Below, piece after piece: positions 7,819 through 16,586 of a stretch of DNA of 36,977 bases. The stretch spans positions 1 to 36,977 of the forward strand of contig NZ_JADEWG010000063.1 in assembly GCF_015207735.1 (NCBI RefSeq). Direction: 5' to 3'. Position numbers and translations under genes: made by a program. Origin of the DNA: [Phormidium] sp. LEGE 05292 (lineage in GTDB: Bacteria > Cyanobacteriota > Cyanobacteriia > Cyanobacteriales > Aerosakkonemataceae). Within the stretch, counting starts at the first letter, position 1. The number at the start of each line of letters is the position of its first letter. Below the pieces are notes generated by a model. The model was not told the origin of the DNA, did not search any database, and saw only the letters and a program-made list of their open reading frames with translations.

Positions 7819-8568
7819 TTAACTTTTACTTACCAGCACCAAACCTCGCGTCTTGCCAGTAGAAGGATCTTTTGTTGCCATTGCTCGCCAAAGTTCTTCT
7901 GCTTTCACCCAGACTGGAGGATATTTATAGCGAGAGACATCTAGGATCAGAAATCGATCGGTCTTTTGGTTGTAAGCAGCTATAGGGGAAATATGTCCTC
8001 CTATTTGCTGACCAACTGATTTACGCAAGTAGTTAACAATAACAAAATTATTTGATTCTTGCAAATTTTTTACAGTCATATTGCGAAATTCATTTAATGT
8101 CATGTTGCTGGCATAATGAACCTCTACTTTAAGAGGATAACTTTTTAATAATTTACCCAATTCTTCTAAAGTCATACCTTCAAAGGAAATTTTGGAAGGT
8201 GTTTTTACATTAATCATTTGGGCATTAAAGACATTATCTTGCGTAAAAACATGGACATTGCCGAATTTAGGTTCAACTGGCGCTGGAATGGAAAGAGCAT
8301 TGAGAACCATAACAATACTCGCCACCCCACAGTAAGCTTGATTTTCCTGAGTTATAAAATGGATACTTAGGGGCAAATAGTCCTGTTTTGCAGTACTTGC
8401 GATCAACAATTGTTCTCCCTCGGTGGAGTCAAGAGAAATCAGGTTTTGGGAAATGGGAAGCTGCTTTGTTTGAGGTCTTATGCTAGCAACACCAAACCCC
8501 AACAGGAAAGTTAACGAGGGTATACCGATAATCTTTAGTAGACGAAGGAGATGTCCCTTGGTGTTCAT
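7819..8568 (-). CDS. Phytochelatin-synthase-family protein (glutathione-directed cysteine peptidase/transpeptidase)
   Basis: 249 aa. The papain-like catalytic triad of the family is visible: Cys80 in QAYCGVASIVMVLNAL, His192 in GGHISPIAAY and Asp210 in FLILDVSRYKYPPVW. Prokaryotic members have only this catalytic domain and mainly cleave glycine from glutathione, with weak phytochelatin synthesis. That is known from the cyanobacterial enzyme of Nostoc and is not shown here. Residues 8-30 are a hydrophobic N-terminal segment (LLRLLKIIGIPSLTFLLGFGVASI-like), so the enzyme is likely exported or anchored facing the periplasm. It is followed by a small membrane protein on the same strand and lies downstream of two FHA genes. 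Metal or glutathione homeostasis is the likely context. Confidence 0.93.
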   Translation of the reverse strand: MNTKGHLLRLLKIIGIPSLTFLLGFGVASIRPQTKQLPISQNLISLDSTEGEQLLIASTAKQDYLPLSIHFITQENQAYCGVASIVMVLNALSIPAPVEPKFGNVHVFTQDNVFNAQMINVKTPSKISFEGMTLEELGKLLKSYPLKVEVHYASNMTLNEFRNMTVKNLQESNNFVIVNYLRKSVGQQIGGHISPIAAYNQKTDRFLILDVSRYKYPPVWVKAEELWRAMATKDPSTGKTRGLVLVSKS

Positions 8569-8663
8569 GGATCTTTTCCCAAATTGGGTAAAGTTTATCA
8601 GAAAAGCTTTGTATAATTGCCAATTGCTAATAGATACAAAGTACTCAATAAAGTTAAGTAGGT

Positions 8664-10637
8664 TTAGGGTGATTGATTAATAGCCCATTTTAACCATTGA
8701 ATAAAAGAAGTAATTAGGTTTAGTTTATGTAATTTTGGGGCTTTAACTGTGGCTAAACTATCCACAGCGCAAAGGGCGGCATATTGTAACCCCAAAAAGC
8801 TATCAACTGCGGCATAAGAATTACCTAAAGTTATCGCACCACTGGCATATATTCTACCTCTTTGATTCCGCATTTCTACTATTTCAAAATCATTAGCGAC
8901 GGCTAATCTACCATTATCAAGTAATGGCAAATTATATTGTTTTACTAAGTCATTTAATAAAGGACTGGCTATGACTTGAGCATCCAATCCAGTAGCATCA
9001 ATAATAAAGTCTGCTTCCAGGCGGATTTGCCCTTTTAATCCCTGTTCTTGAATGTAAGTAACGGTTCTATTATGGGCATCGCGTTCTACTTTTTCTACTT
9101 CGCCAAAGGTGATTTGATACCAGCCTTCTTTTATTCCTTGATTAACTATACGTTTCCAATCTTTGCGATCGGCTGTTGTAGTCCCTCCCCACTGTTTTAA
9201 TAACGCTTTTCTTTCCTGGGGAGAGGCTTTTTCTAACATTTCTCTTAAGTCGCCACCCCAACAAGCTTTCGGCCAATTAAAGGGTTGAAATTCATAATGA
9301 TTTTCTACTTGACGCTGGGCAGAAGCAAATTTGTTACCTTGAGGTTTTGGCGATCGCATTAAATGCAAAATCGAAATATACTTATTATGTTGTCTCGCTT
9401 CATAAATCCTTTGGATAATCCGCGAAGCTACGATTCCCCGACCGCGAATTAAAACTGTACCACCTTGATTTTCTAGATATTCATAAACATGATGATGGTC
9501 TTCATAAGCATTAACTACTGATTTAAAATCATTAGTTTGTTGGCGGTACGCTTGTAAATCTGGTAAAAATTGAATGGCGGGATAACCTGTAGCTAAATGC
9601 ACAAATTGGGTAATTAAAAAAGCGCGATCTGGGGGTGCTGTGCTGGAACGACGGCGCGAATAGGCGATCGCATAACGCCCATCAGTGGTTTTACGAATTG
9701 CCCGCACGCTACCATTACGAAATATTTGCTCCCAACCAATTCTTTGGGCTTCGCGATCGATCGAAGCAAACACATTTCCCGATCGCGGGGTATAAGTTTG
9801 AGTAAAAGTTGGTTCTGCAAAAACTTGCCACAAATAACCCAAAGCATTACTCACTTTTCCCTTAGTTAAATAGTGCCAAGCTTCCCTTAAAGCATAACTC
9901 GGCCAACCCCAAATATTATCAGGGCAAGAATCAGAATTAGAACGCAATCTCTCATGCGGAAGAATTTGAGAATTCAGGCACAAACGTTGATAGCGTGCAT
10001 AAGGTTTTTCTTCCAATCCTAAAGCCACAATTTGATTAGTTTCAACTCCAGAAATTCGCAACAAATCAACCCAAAAAAAGCTTCCCAAACCTGCCCCAAC
10101 TGCTGTATAATTAACTTCATCTACTGCGTTACCACTTGCATATAAATCTTGAACATTTACTTGCGGTGATTGAAAGAAATTAGGGGGAAAAGTTTGTCCA
10201 AAAGAAACAGCCGGAGCAACGATTACTGACTCAGGTAAATCTGTATCTGGATTAAAACTAATTGTGGCAGGAATGGGAGAAGCTACTGGCGCTGGAACCG
10301 CAGAAAAAGAAACCGTAATGTGATAATCAGCAATTTGTAAAAGATCGCCATTAGCTAACAAACATCGCGTCTGACGTTGACCATTAACCAAAATACCATT
10401 AACCGTATTTTGGTCAATTACTATTAAACCGCTTGCGTCGAGATCAATTAAAGCATGAAAGCGAGAAATTCCCGGAGTATTTAACACAATGCGAGAAACA
10501 CGCAAACCTCTAATTTCGGCTGGCATTTGGGCAAATTCTCGTCCTAAAGCAACAGGAAGATTTAACAAAGGTTCTCGCCGTTCTCCAGTTACAGGATCTT
10601 GCCAACTCAGCCGAATTTGTAGAGATTGAGGATTCAT
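8664..10637 (-). CDS. FHA domain fused to FAD/NAD(P)-binding oxidoreductase-like protein
   Basis: 657 aa. Residues about 10-110 are a forkhead-associated domain: GRE near 28, the phosphothreonine-binding SRFHALID, and NTVNGILVNGQ. Residues about 175-640 look like a flavin/pyridine-nucleotide enzyme: a glycine-rich start YTAVGAGLGSFFWVDLL, a second Rossmann-like loop VLIRGRGIVASRIIQRIYEARQ, the ATG-type motif FIIDATGLD, and a C-terminal YASGAITLGNSYAAVDSFLGLQYAA. The overall plan resembles NAD(P)/FAD-binding monooxygenase-like families, but I cannot name the substrate. FHA domains bind phosphothreonine, so enzyme activity or location may be set by Ser/Thr kinases (inference). It starts 13 bp after the FHA/zinc-ribbon gene on the same strand. 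Confidence 0.85.
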   Translation of the reverse strand: MNPQSLQIRLSWQDPVTGERREPLLNLPVALGREFAQMPAEIRGLRVSRIVLNTPGISRFHALIDLDASGLIVIDQNTVNGILVNGQRQTRCLLANGDLLQIADYHITVSFSAVPAPVASPIPATISFNPDTDLPESVIVAPAVSFGQTFPPNFFQSPQVNVQDLYASGNAVDEVNYTAVGAGLGSFFWVDLLRISGVETNQIVALGLEEKPYARYQRLCLNSQILPHERLRSNSDSCPDNIWGWPSYALREAWHYLTKGKVSNALGYLWQVFAEPTFTQTYTPRSGNVFASIDREAQRIGWEQIFRNGSVRAIRKTTDGRYAIAYSRRRSSTAPPDRAFLITQFVHLATGYPAIQFLPDLQAYRQQTNDFKSVVNAYEDHHHVYEYLENQGGTVLIRGRGIVASRIIQRIYEARQHNKYISILHLMRSPKPQGNKFASAQRQVENHYEFQPFNWPKACWGGDLREMLEKASPQERKALLKQWGGTTTADRKDWKRIVNQGIKEGWYQITFGEVEKVERDAHNRTVTYIQEQGLKGQIRLEADFIIDATGLDAQVIASPLLNDLVKQYNLPLLDNGRLAVANDFEIVEMRNQRGRIYASGAITLGNSYAAVDSFLGLQYAALCAVDSLATVKAPKLHKLNLITSFIQWLKWAINQSP

Positions 10638-10650
10638 AATTGCTCAGAAA

Positions 10651-11175
10651 TTAGAGAGTGTTCGGAGTAATTAATACACTGGAAGCTGCCGCTAAAGAAG
10701 TACCGCACCAAGGACAACCTAAGTCTAACTGCTCAAAAGGAGAAATGCGATCGCACTTCGGACATTTTAAACCATAAATCTGATTTCCCGAATTTCCAGA
10801 GTTAGGCGGCATTAAAATTGTAGGAGGAACACTACTACCAGCCAAACTTACAGCCACAACTTTAATTTCTGTTTGTCCCAAACAAATAGTGCTACCCTGA
10901 CTTAAAACCATTTCGCCTTGAATCAAGTTTTTGCCATCCACCAACGGAGGATTACTTTGGCGCAAGTTTCGCACCTGAAAACATTGGCAATTTTGGTTAA
11001 AAAATATCTCTACGTGCAACCCGGAAACTGTAGGATGAGTTAATACAATATCAGCTTTAACAGGGTCACGACCTAACCGCACCGTACCGGGATTTTTGCT
11101 AACTTGTCGATCGCCAATAACCACTTTTCTAATTTTACCTGCTTCTTGCCATTCAAGAGTAATTTCGTTCATCAC
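10651..11175 (-). CDS. FHA domain protein with C-terminal zinc ribbon
   Basis: 174 aa. Residues about 30-108 form an FHA domain: VRLGRDPVKADIVL (Gly-Arg), PTVSGLHVEIFF (the Ser/His phosphothreonine site) and a strand-rich end GSTICLGQTEIKVV. A short Pro/Ser/Asn-rich linker leads to CPKC (138-141) and CPWC (154-157), a four-cysteine zinc ribbon that may bind nucleic acid or protein. It is probably co-transcribed with the following FHA/oxidoreductase gene (13-bp gap). Two FHA readers side by side suggest a shared phospho-signalling input. No kinase gene is adjacent. Confidence 0.85.
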   Translation of the reverse strand: MMNEITLEWQEAGKIRKVVIGDRQVSKNPGTVRLGRDPVKADIVLTHPTVSGLHVEIFFNQNCQCFQVRNLRQSNPPLVDGKNLIQGEMVLSQGSTICLGQTEIKVVAVSLAGSSVPPTILMPPNSGNSGNQIYGLKCPKCDRISPFEQLDLGCPWCGTSLAAASSVLITPNTL

Positions 11176-11523
11176 TCGGTTCTCATTTATCCTTAAATAT
11201 ATCTGGAAAATTACTTCATTTTCTCACTCTAAATTTTCTTGGTCTAGAGCTAATACAGCAATTTATTAAACTTACTTACTTCAAGTTCTTATAGTATCGC
11301 GTTGGTGTAGCCTGTGCTTGCGTCTATTGCACTCGCCAAAGCACAGACATAGTAAGATTGTAATTATGGATTAATTCTCAGCCAAATCATATCAATTACG
11401 TAATAAACCAAATCTCGGTCTGCTTAAGGGTGTAAATCTTGTTATGATGGCTGATTACAGTGGTTGAATTCAGCCCAGATAGTTTAGTGATTACTAGCCC
11501 ACATTCTTAAGGAGGAGCTACCT
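11176..11523. other. Divergent intergenic region upstream of metK
   Basis: This 348-bp AT-rich region holds no gene that I can support. It contains an inverted repeat, CTGTGCTT (11312-11319) with AAGCACAG (11339-11346), inside a stretch resembling the dispersed GCGTTGG-TGTAGCC repeats of cyanobacteria, and then the metK promoter and a strong ribosome site. No SAM riboswitch fold was recognised. Confidence 0.5.
11440..11448 (+). promoter_or_regulatory. Extended -10 promoter candidate for metK
   Basis: TGT followed directly by TATGAT (11443-11448) matches an extended -10 element (TGn-TATAAT). A poor -35 candidate, TGCTTA, lies 16 nt upstream. This would give a 5' leader of about 65-70 nt. It is a sequence match only. 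Confidence 0.4.
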
Positions 11524-12786
11524 TTGACTCGTCGCTACCTATTCACCTCCGAATCTGTCACCGAAGGTCATCCTGATAAAATTTGCGATCAAATTTCAGA
11601 TTCTATTTTAGATAGGCTACTCGCTGAAGACCCCCATAGCCGTGTAGCCGCAGAAGTTGTAGTAAACACAGGTTTAGTATTAATTACGGGGGAAATTACT
11701 ACCAAAGCTCATATTAACTACGTTGATGTCGTCCGCAAAAAAATTGCCGAAATTGGTTACACTGATTCCGAAAATGGCTTTGCGGCGCATAGTTGCACCG
11801 TCTTGGTAGCTTTAGATGAACAATCGCCCGACATCGCCCAAGGGGTGAACACCGCCCAAGAAACTCGCGAACAAAATGACTCTCATGCTTTCGATGCCAT
11901 TGGTGCGGGAGATCAGGGTATAATGTTCGGTTTTGCTTGCAACGAAACCCCTGAGTTAATGCCCTTGCCGATCAGTTTAGCGCACCGGATTGCTCGCAGA
12001 CTAGCCGCAGTCCGCAAAACTGGAGAGTTGACTTACCTGCGTCCAGATGGCAAAACTCAAGTAACAGTGGCTTACGAAGACGGAAAACCCGTAGGTATTG
12101 ACACAATCCTGGTTTCCACTCAGCATACTGCTACCATTGGCGATATTACTGACGAAAGTGCAGTGCAAGCCAAAATCAAAGAAGACCTTTGGGAAAAAGT
12201 AGTGCTTCCAGTTTTTGCTGACATCGATGTGAAACCGGATGCAGAAACTCGCTTTTTAGTCAATCCTACAGGTAAATTTGTGATTGGTGGCCCGCAAGGT
12301 GATTCTGGCTTGACTGGTCGGAAAATTATTGTTGATACTTATGGCGGTTACTCCCGTCACGGTGGCGGTGCTTTTTCTGGTAAAGACCCCACAAAAGTAG
12401 ACCGTAGCGCCGCTTATGCTTGCCGTTATGTGGCTAAAAATATTGTGGCTGCTGGTTTGGCCCAGAAGTGCGAGGTACAACTTAGTTATGCGATCGGTGT
12501 AGCTCGTCCTGTAAGTATGATGATCGATACTTTCGGAACTGGCAAGGTAGACGATGATACTTTACTCAATTTAGTCAAAGAAAATTTTGAACTACGTCCA
12601 GCCGGAATTATCGCCGCCTTTAATTTACGCCATTTACCCGGAGAAAGAAGCGGTCGTTTCTATCAAGAGGTCGCCGCTTATGGTCATTTAGGACGCACAG
12701 ATTTAGACTTACCTTGGGAAAAAACTGACAAAGCATCTTTGTTGAAAGAAGCACTTAAGCAAGAACTTTCTGTTCCTGTAAGTTAA
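11524..12786 (+). CDS. metK: S-adenosylmethionine synthetase
   Basis: 420 aa. It makes SAM from methionine and ATP in the cytosol. Visible signatures are the N-terminal [41 protein letters not shown] (signature 1) and [22 protein letters not shown] (signature 2, with the phosphate-binding GGGAFSGKD loop). The C-terminus carries [15 protein letters not shown]. The start is TTG at 11524: AAGGAGGAG at 11509-11517 gives ideal spacing, [11 protein letters not shown] fits the family start, and no nearby ATG would. A non-AUG start with a very strong ribosome site may tune expression. It stands alone, divergent from the FHA genes. Confidence 0.98.
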   Translation: MTRRYLFTSESVTEGHPDKICDQISDSILDRLLAEDPHSRVAAEVVVNTGLVLITGEITTKAHINYVDVVRKKIAEIGYTDSENGFAAHSCTVLVALDEQSPDIAQGVNTAQETREQNDSHAFDAIGAGDQGIMFGFACNETPELMPLPISLAHRIARRLAAVRKTGELTYLRPDGKTQVTVAYEDGKPVGIDTILVSTQHTATIGDITDESAVQAKIKEDLWEKVVLPVFADIDVKPDAETRFLVNPTGKFVIGGPQGDSGLTGRKIIVDTYGGYSRHGGGAFSGKDPTKVDRSAAYACRYVAKNIVAAGLAQKCEVQLSYAIGVARPVSMMIDTFGTGKVDDDTLLNLVKENFELRPAGIIAAFNLRHLPGERSGRFYQEVAAYGHLGRTDLDLPWEKTDKASLLKEALKQELSVPVS

Positions 12787-12796
12787 ACAGTTAGCT

Positions 12797-12824
12797 GTAG
12801 AGACGTTTCATGAAACGTCTCTAC
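12797..12824. repeat. 28-bp perfect palindrome after metK
   Basis: The half-site GTAGAGACGTTTCA is followed directly by its reverse complement with no spacer. It starts 11 bp after the metK stop. Palindromes of this GTAGAGACG...CGTCTCTAC form are scattered through many cyanobacterial genomes. As RNA it would fold into a strong hairpin and could end metK transcription, but no T run follows. Confidence 0.85.
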
Positions 12825-12890
12825 TAGCAAACATTTTGGTAATCCAGATAAGTCCTAGAATTTTTTACCATAGATATCCACAGATAAACA

Positions 12891-13020
12891 CAGATGTACT
12901 GTTAGCTTTTTGGTGGGGGCTGGAATTTTAGTTTTTAGAACGCAGATGAACGCAGATGAACGCAGATGTACTTTTAGCTTTTTGTTGAGTGGCTGAGTTT
13001 TTGGTTTTTAGCAGGCAGAT
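12891..13020. repeat. Imperfect duplicated unit with CGCAGATGAA tandem repeat
   Basis: A roughly 48-bp segment starting CAGATGTACT, with TTAGCTTTTTG inside and ending GTTTTTAG, occurs at 12891-12938 and again, diverged, at 12963-13011. Between the two lies a 10-bp tandem repeat, CGCAGATGAA at 12941 and 12951, with a variant at 12961. The preceding CCACAGATAAACACAGATG (about 12879-12896) belongs to the same purine-rich repeat family. No gene is present. Confidence 0.75.
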
Positions 13021-13052
13021 GAATGCAGATAAATACAAATGATTTTTAGGTT

Positions 13053-13946
13053 TTAAGTTTTGATAATTACTTCTACCCGCCGATTTTTTTGTCTCCCTTC
13101 TGGATTATCTGAACCATCAGTTTTATTATTAGGCGCTATTGGTTGATTTTTGCCCAATCCTTTAGTTTGTATTCGCTTTGCTGGTACTTTATACACATTA
13201 ATAAAGTAGTACTTGACTGCTGCGGCTCTTTTTTGAGAAAGTTCTTCGTTGTAAGTGTTACTGCCTTTACTATCAGTGTGTCCGTTAATTAAAACTTCTG
13301 ATTTGCCGTAGTAAGTCAACAGTTGATTGATTTTAGTTAATGTGGGTTTTGCTGTAGCGCGAACGTAATATTTGTCAAAGTCAAATAAGATATGTTCGGG
13401 AAGGTTGATTTTAATTCCTAATTTGGTTTTTTCGGCTTTTAATTCAGTTATAGTCTTTTCGACTGTAGCGGCTGTAATTTTTGTCTGCGGTGGGGTTTCA
13501 ACTTCTACTTTGCTAGGTGTAACTGGTTGAGTTTCGACTTCAACTTTAGTAACGGGAGTCGGGGAGGTTTCTACTTTTACATTTGTGTTAGTTGAGGATT
13601 CAACTTCTACTTTAGTCGAAGGAACGGGTTGTTTTTCTGTTTCTACTGTAGTGGGAGTCGGGGAATTTTGTACTTCTAAATTAGAACTAGAAGATTCAAC
13701 TTCTAATTGAGTTGCAGTAACAGTTTGATTTTCGGTTTGTAACTGAGTAGTAGGAGTAGTTTGATTTGCTGTTTCTACGCTGCTGGAAGTGGCAGATACA
13801 ATTTCTAATTTGGAAACGGCAACTGGTACTATTTCTAATGTGGTAACTTTGGGATATGTATTATTCCTGCGAAAATCTAAATAGGAAAAACCCACCACAG
13901 CAACTAAGGCAAACAGCAAATTTAGCTGTCTAATTAGCTTAATCAT
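13053..13946 (-). CDS. OmpA-family peptidoglycan-binding protein with long Thr/Val/Glu-rich linker
   Basis: 297 aa. Residues 8-24 are a hydrophobic anchor or signal segment. Residues about 35-165 are a low-complexity linker of repeated T-P-T-x-V-E-x-E/K-V-E-V-E units, about 15 residues each, likely extended. Residues about 180-297 are an OmpA C-terminal domain: ILFDFDKYYVR, LINGHTDSKGSNTYNEELSQKRAAAV, KGLGKNQPIAPN and GRQKNRRVEVII. The Asp and Arg that bind diaminopimelate are in HTDSKG and KNRRVEV. It should tie the inner membrane or envelope to the cell wall. It follows the lipoprotein gene with a 1-bp gap, so the two are likely translated together. The linker repeats may vary in number between strains. 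Confidence 0.92.
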   Translation of the reverse strand: MIKLIRQLNLLFALVAVVGFSYLDFRRNNTYPKVTTLEIVPVAVSKLEIVSATSSSVETANQTTPTTQLQTENQTVTATQLEVESSSSNLEVQNSPTPTTVETEKQPVPSTKVEVESSTNTNVKVETSPTPVTKVEVETQPVTPSKVEVETPPQTKITAATVEKTITELKAEKTKLGIKINLPEHILFDFDKYYVRATAKPTLTKINQLLTYYGKSEVLINGHTDSKGSNTYNEELSQKRAAAVKYYFINVYKVPAKRIQTKGLGKNQPIAPNNKTDGSDNPEGRQKNRRVEVIIKT

Positions 13947-13947
13947 T

Positions 13948-14466
13948 TTACTTTCCCCTTTGAATTAATACATTACTGAAGCTTACGCGAGGAAAGTTTT
14001 TATAACCGTATTGACTAGAATTCGTCGAAATATCTAAGTTAGTTGCTTTGGGTGAAACTCTACCAATGAAAACGAATTGTCCTTTAAGAGTAGTTCCCGG
14101 TTGAATTTGGATTTTAGGATTATCTGGTGGAGTTGCTAAACGGTAGGTACTGTTATATGTATCGTCTTTTAGAATCAAATCATCTCTAGAGTTTAACTGA
14201 ATTGGTTCCTGACTAACATTAGTAAATGCCATAGTGACAACAACGCTGTCATCAGTAAAGGCAATTTGGGTTAATCTGGCTACAACTTGCGGATCGTTTA
14301 CTTGCAAATCATAAGTTTGCGTTGGTGGCAAAGAAGTTTTAGGAGTTGCCACAGGGGTTTGAGTATTTGGTGTTGTAGCTGTAGAAGATTGCTGTGTTAG
14401 GTTGGATTGACAGGCGATGCACACTAGGGATATGGAGGTTAATATTGGTAGAATACTAGCTTTCAT
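13948..14466 (-). CDS. Probable lipoprotein, hypothetical, paired with OmpA-domain gene
   Basis: About 172 aa from the ATG at 14466 (MKASILPILTSISLVCIACQSN). A GTG at 14517 would add 17 residues ahead of the export signal, so it is rejected. The lipobox-like end is CIAC, where Cys rather than Leu occupies position -3, so lipidation is likely but not certain. A Ser/Thr/Pro/Gln-rich spacer follows. The folded domain of about 120 residues (VARLTQIAFTDDSVVVTMAFTNVSQEPIQLN, DLILKDDTYNSTYRLATPPD, IQPGTTLKGQFVFIGRV) has the pattern of DUF4352-like immunoglobulin-type lipoprotein domains. It is likely co-transcribed with the OmpA-domain gene. Confidence 0.75.
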   Translation of the reverse strand: MKASILPILTSISLVCIACQSNLTQQSSTATTPNTQTPVATPKTSLPPTQTYDLQVNDPQVVARLTQIAFTDDSVVVTMAFTNVSQEPIQLNSRDDLILKDDTYNSTYRLATPPDNPKIQIQPGTTLKGQFVFIGRVSPKATNLDISTNSSQYGYKNFPRVSFSNVLIQRGK

Positions 14467-14843
14467 AATCGAGTTAGATTTGGCTTTTGTAGTTAATTTT
14501 ATAACTATCGATCGCACTTAAGATTCCTGAAAAATACGGAAATTTGCGGCAGTTTAAATACCAGAAGTACAGGAAATTTAAGTAATACCTATTTTCTATG
14601 AATATACGATTAATTAAACCCATCCCAAACCCTTCCCCGTACAGGGGGAGGGGCAATGATTATTTTGATCGATCGCTCAATTTTACTCACTTGCTATTTC
14701 TCAAACAAAATTAGAAGCCTGCCGATTATGTACATCAAACTCAAGCTGCCTCTGTGCGATCGGTAATCATACAAGCGATCGCATTTACCTGCAAAAAAAC
14801 CGCACTAAACTAAGCTATTTACTGATTAATTGACGTATTTCTT

Positions 14844-15920
14844 TTATCTATATAATGGAGTATTTGTTACTGGTGGACTTTGGGGTTTAGCAATTAAAAA
14901 ACCTTGGATAAAAGTAGCTTTGTGTTCCTGTGCCCAATGTAATTCCTCTAAAGTTTCTATACCTTCAGCAATAGTTTTAATTTGCAAATGTTGAGCGATT
15001 TCTAATAATTTTTTAGTGATCACTGCTTTTTGGGGTTCTCGATCGATATTAGAAATTAAATTTCTGTCTAATTTAATAAAATCAGGAGACAACTCGCTAA
15101 TTAAATTTAAATTGGAATACCCGGTGCCAAAATCATCTAACGCAATCTGAAAGCCTGAATCTTGGTAAAATTTTAGAATTTTAATTAAATGTTTAATATC
15201 TGGTGGTTGTTCTGACTCCATTACTTCAAAAACTACCTTATTATGTGGAATCCCAGCTTCATTAATCGCCCGCACCGTCATGCGTAAACAAGTAGTTGGA
15301 TCGTACACTGCGGTAGGGGAGAAATTAATAAAAATCAACTGTTCAATACTATGTTGATTAGCCTCACGAATCGCAATTTGTCGCGCCAAAGCATCTAACT
15401 TAAACACTAAACCTGCATCATGAGCATGAGAAAAAATTCGACCTGGACTAATTAAATTTCCTTGTTCGTCAATTCCCCGAAGTAATGCTTCTTGGGCAAA
15501 AATTCGTGATGTATCTTCAGCATAAACGATTGGCTGAAAATGACAAGTTAGACGCTCCGATGCTAATACATCTAATAACCATTCAGCCTTGTTCAGACTA
15601 ATAAAATTATTTAACGAAGTGATTCGAGAAAAATCTCGAAATTGGGGTTCTCCCGTCCCTGTCATCCATAAAGCTTGTGTTTCTTTTAATTCTTTATTGG
15701 TTAGTTTAGTTGTTAGTAAATTAATTAATTCTTCATTTTTAGGATCAAAATATAGTTTACAAGCTTCATTATCTTCGAGAATTTGGTAATCCTGGTTTAT
15801 TTGATCTAAAGCTGAAATTACCTTGCTTGTAGTGTGTCCCACAGGAAACCACAAATACAGGGTTCCTGTACCCTCAATTTTCTTTGGTATTGTCTCACAA
15901 CGAGTACAATTTTGCGGCAT
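14844..15920 (-). CDS. EAL-domain protein, probable c-di-GMP phosphodiesterase
   Basis: 358 aa. Residues about 1-110 are a cysteine-bearing N-terminal region (CTRCETIPKK; PVGHTTSKVISALDQINQDY) that I do not recognise as a standard sensor. Residues about 115-350 form an EAL domain: CHFQPIV, QEALLRG (the EAL motif), FINFSPTAV, FEVMESE, IALDDFGTGYSNLNLI, FIKLDRNLI, IAEGIET and IQGFLIAKP. The residues needed for metal binding and catalysis (Glu of EAL, Asn, the DD pair, Lys, Glu) all appear present, so activity is plausible. There is no GGDEF domain and no membrane segment, so it is cytoplasmic. It is divergent from the histidine kinase across a long AT-rich gap. Confidence 0.9.
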   Translation of the reverse strand: MPQNCTRCETIPKKIEGTGTLYLWFPVGHTTSKVISALDQINQDYQILEDNEACKLYFDPKNEELINLLTTKLTNKELKETQALWMTGTGEPQFRDFSRITSLNNFISLNKAEWLLDVLASERLTCHFQPIVYAEDTSRIFAQEALLRGIDEQGNLISPGRIFSHAHDAGLVFKLDALARQIAIREANQHSIEQLIFINFSPTAVYDPTTCLRMTVRAINEAGIPHNKVVFEVMESEQPPDIKHLIKILKFYQDSGFQIALDDFGTGYSNLNLISELSPDFIKLDRNLISNIDREPQKAVITKKLLEIAQHLQIKTIAEGIETLEELHWAQEHKATFIQGFLIAKPQSPPVTNTPLYR

Positions 15921-16586
15921 AACTTTTAACCAATCCAGTGCAATAACTTAGCTATTTAATCTTTTTTCTATCAGAATTTATATCAGTTATTTTTTTAACA
16001 CATCCATCTTAAGAAGTACGGAAGTTTTTGTAAAGCTTATCACGTATTAATTTTACTATATAAATATTTTTTTATTCTAATATAATATTTAATAAAATTA
16101 AAAAATTATTTAATTTTAGTAATTTTTTTTAATTTGTTTTTATTATTACACACAAAACAACCTTGGGCTGCTAAGGAAATATATCTAAAGCTATTTCCTG
16201 TATAGGTTTGAGTATCATTCCCCCCAATAGCGGCGAGGTAACAATTTTTTAAAATCTATCTAAGGGTAGATCTATACAATTGTTTTACTTAGTTTAATAA
16301 AAATTAACTCACAATTTACTGTGAGAACATTAGTAAAGGAACTTTAACGCGATCGTTTAAATTTAAAACCTTTTATAAAAAAGATCTTTTAAATACCATT
16401 AAATAGTTTTGTATTTGTGACAAAGATTACAGAAAATATGTGTTTATGGTCAAATGCACTCACATTGGATTAATGTTTGAATGTAATCAATAAATTTAGG
16501 TTTTAAATTTCTAGATAACAAGAAAATTAATCGATCGATGAATTAATTGTTTGAAGTCACTGCTCGTCAATTGGAAGAGTAAATTA
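15921..16586. other. Long AT-rich divergent intergenic region, no gene seen
   Basis: This 666-bp stretch lies between the EAL gene and the histidine kinase gene. It is extremely AT-rich around 16050-16150. I see inverted repeats AGGAAATA/TATTTCCT (16174-16199) and CTCACA/TGTGAG (16308-16325), and a C6 run near 16221. No ORF with coding character was found on either strand. It may hold divergent promoters, a small RNA or a curved-DNA segment. Confidence 0.5.

Noticed and set aside
11176-11523. SAM riboswitch upstream of metK
   Set aside because: No conserved SAM-I or SAM-II core or pairing could be traced by eye, and metK already has a direct strong ribosome site.
14474-14656. 60-aa minus-strand ORF before the lipoprotein gene
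   Set aside because: Part of its sequence (PLPLYGEGFGMGLI) is the translation of a common intergenic repeat, and the rest has no coding character.
16308-16325. Possible CRP-type binding site (CTCACA N6 TGTGAG)
   Set aside because: The half-sites are in the reverse order of the CRP consensus TGTGA N6 TCACA, so it is just a small inverted repeat.
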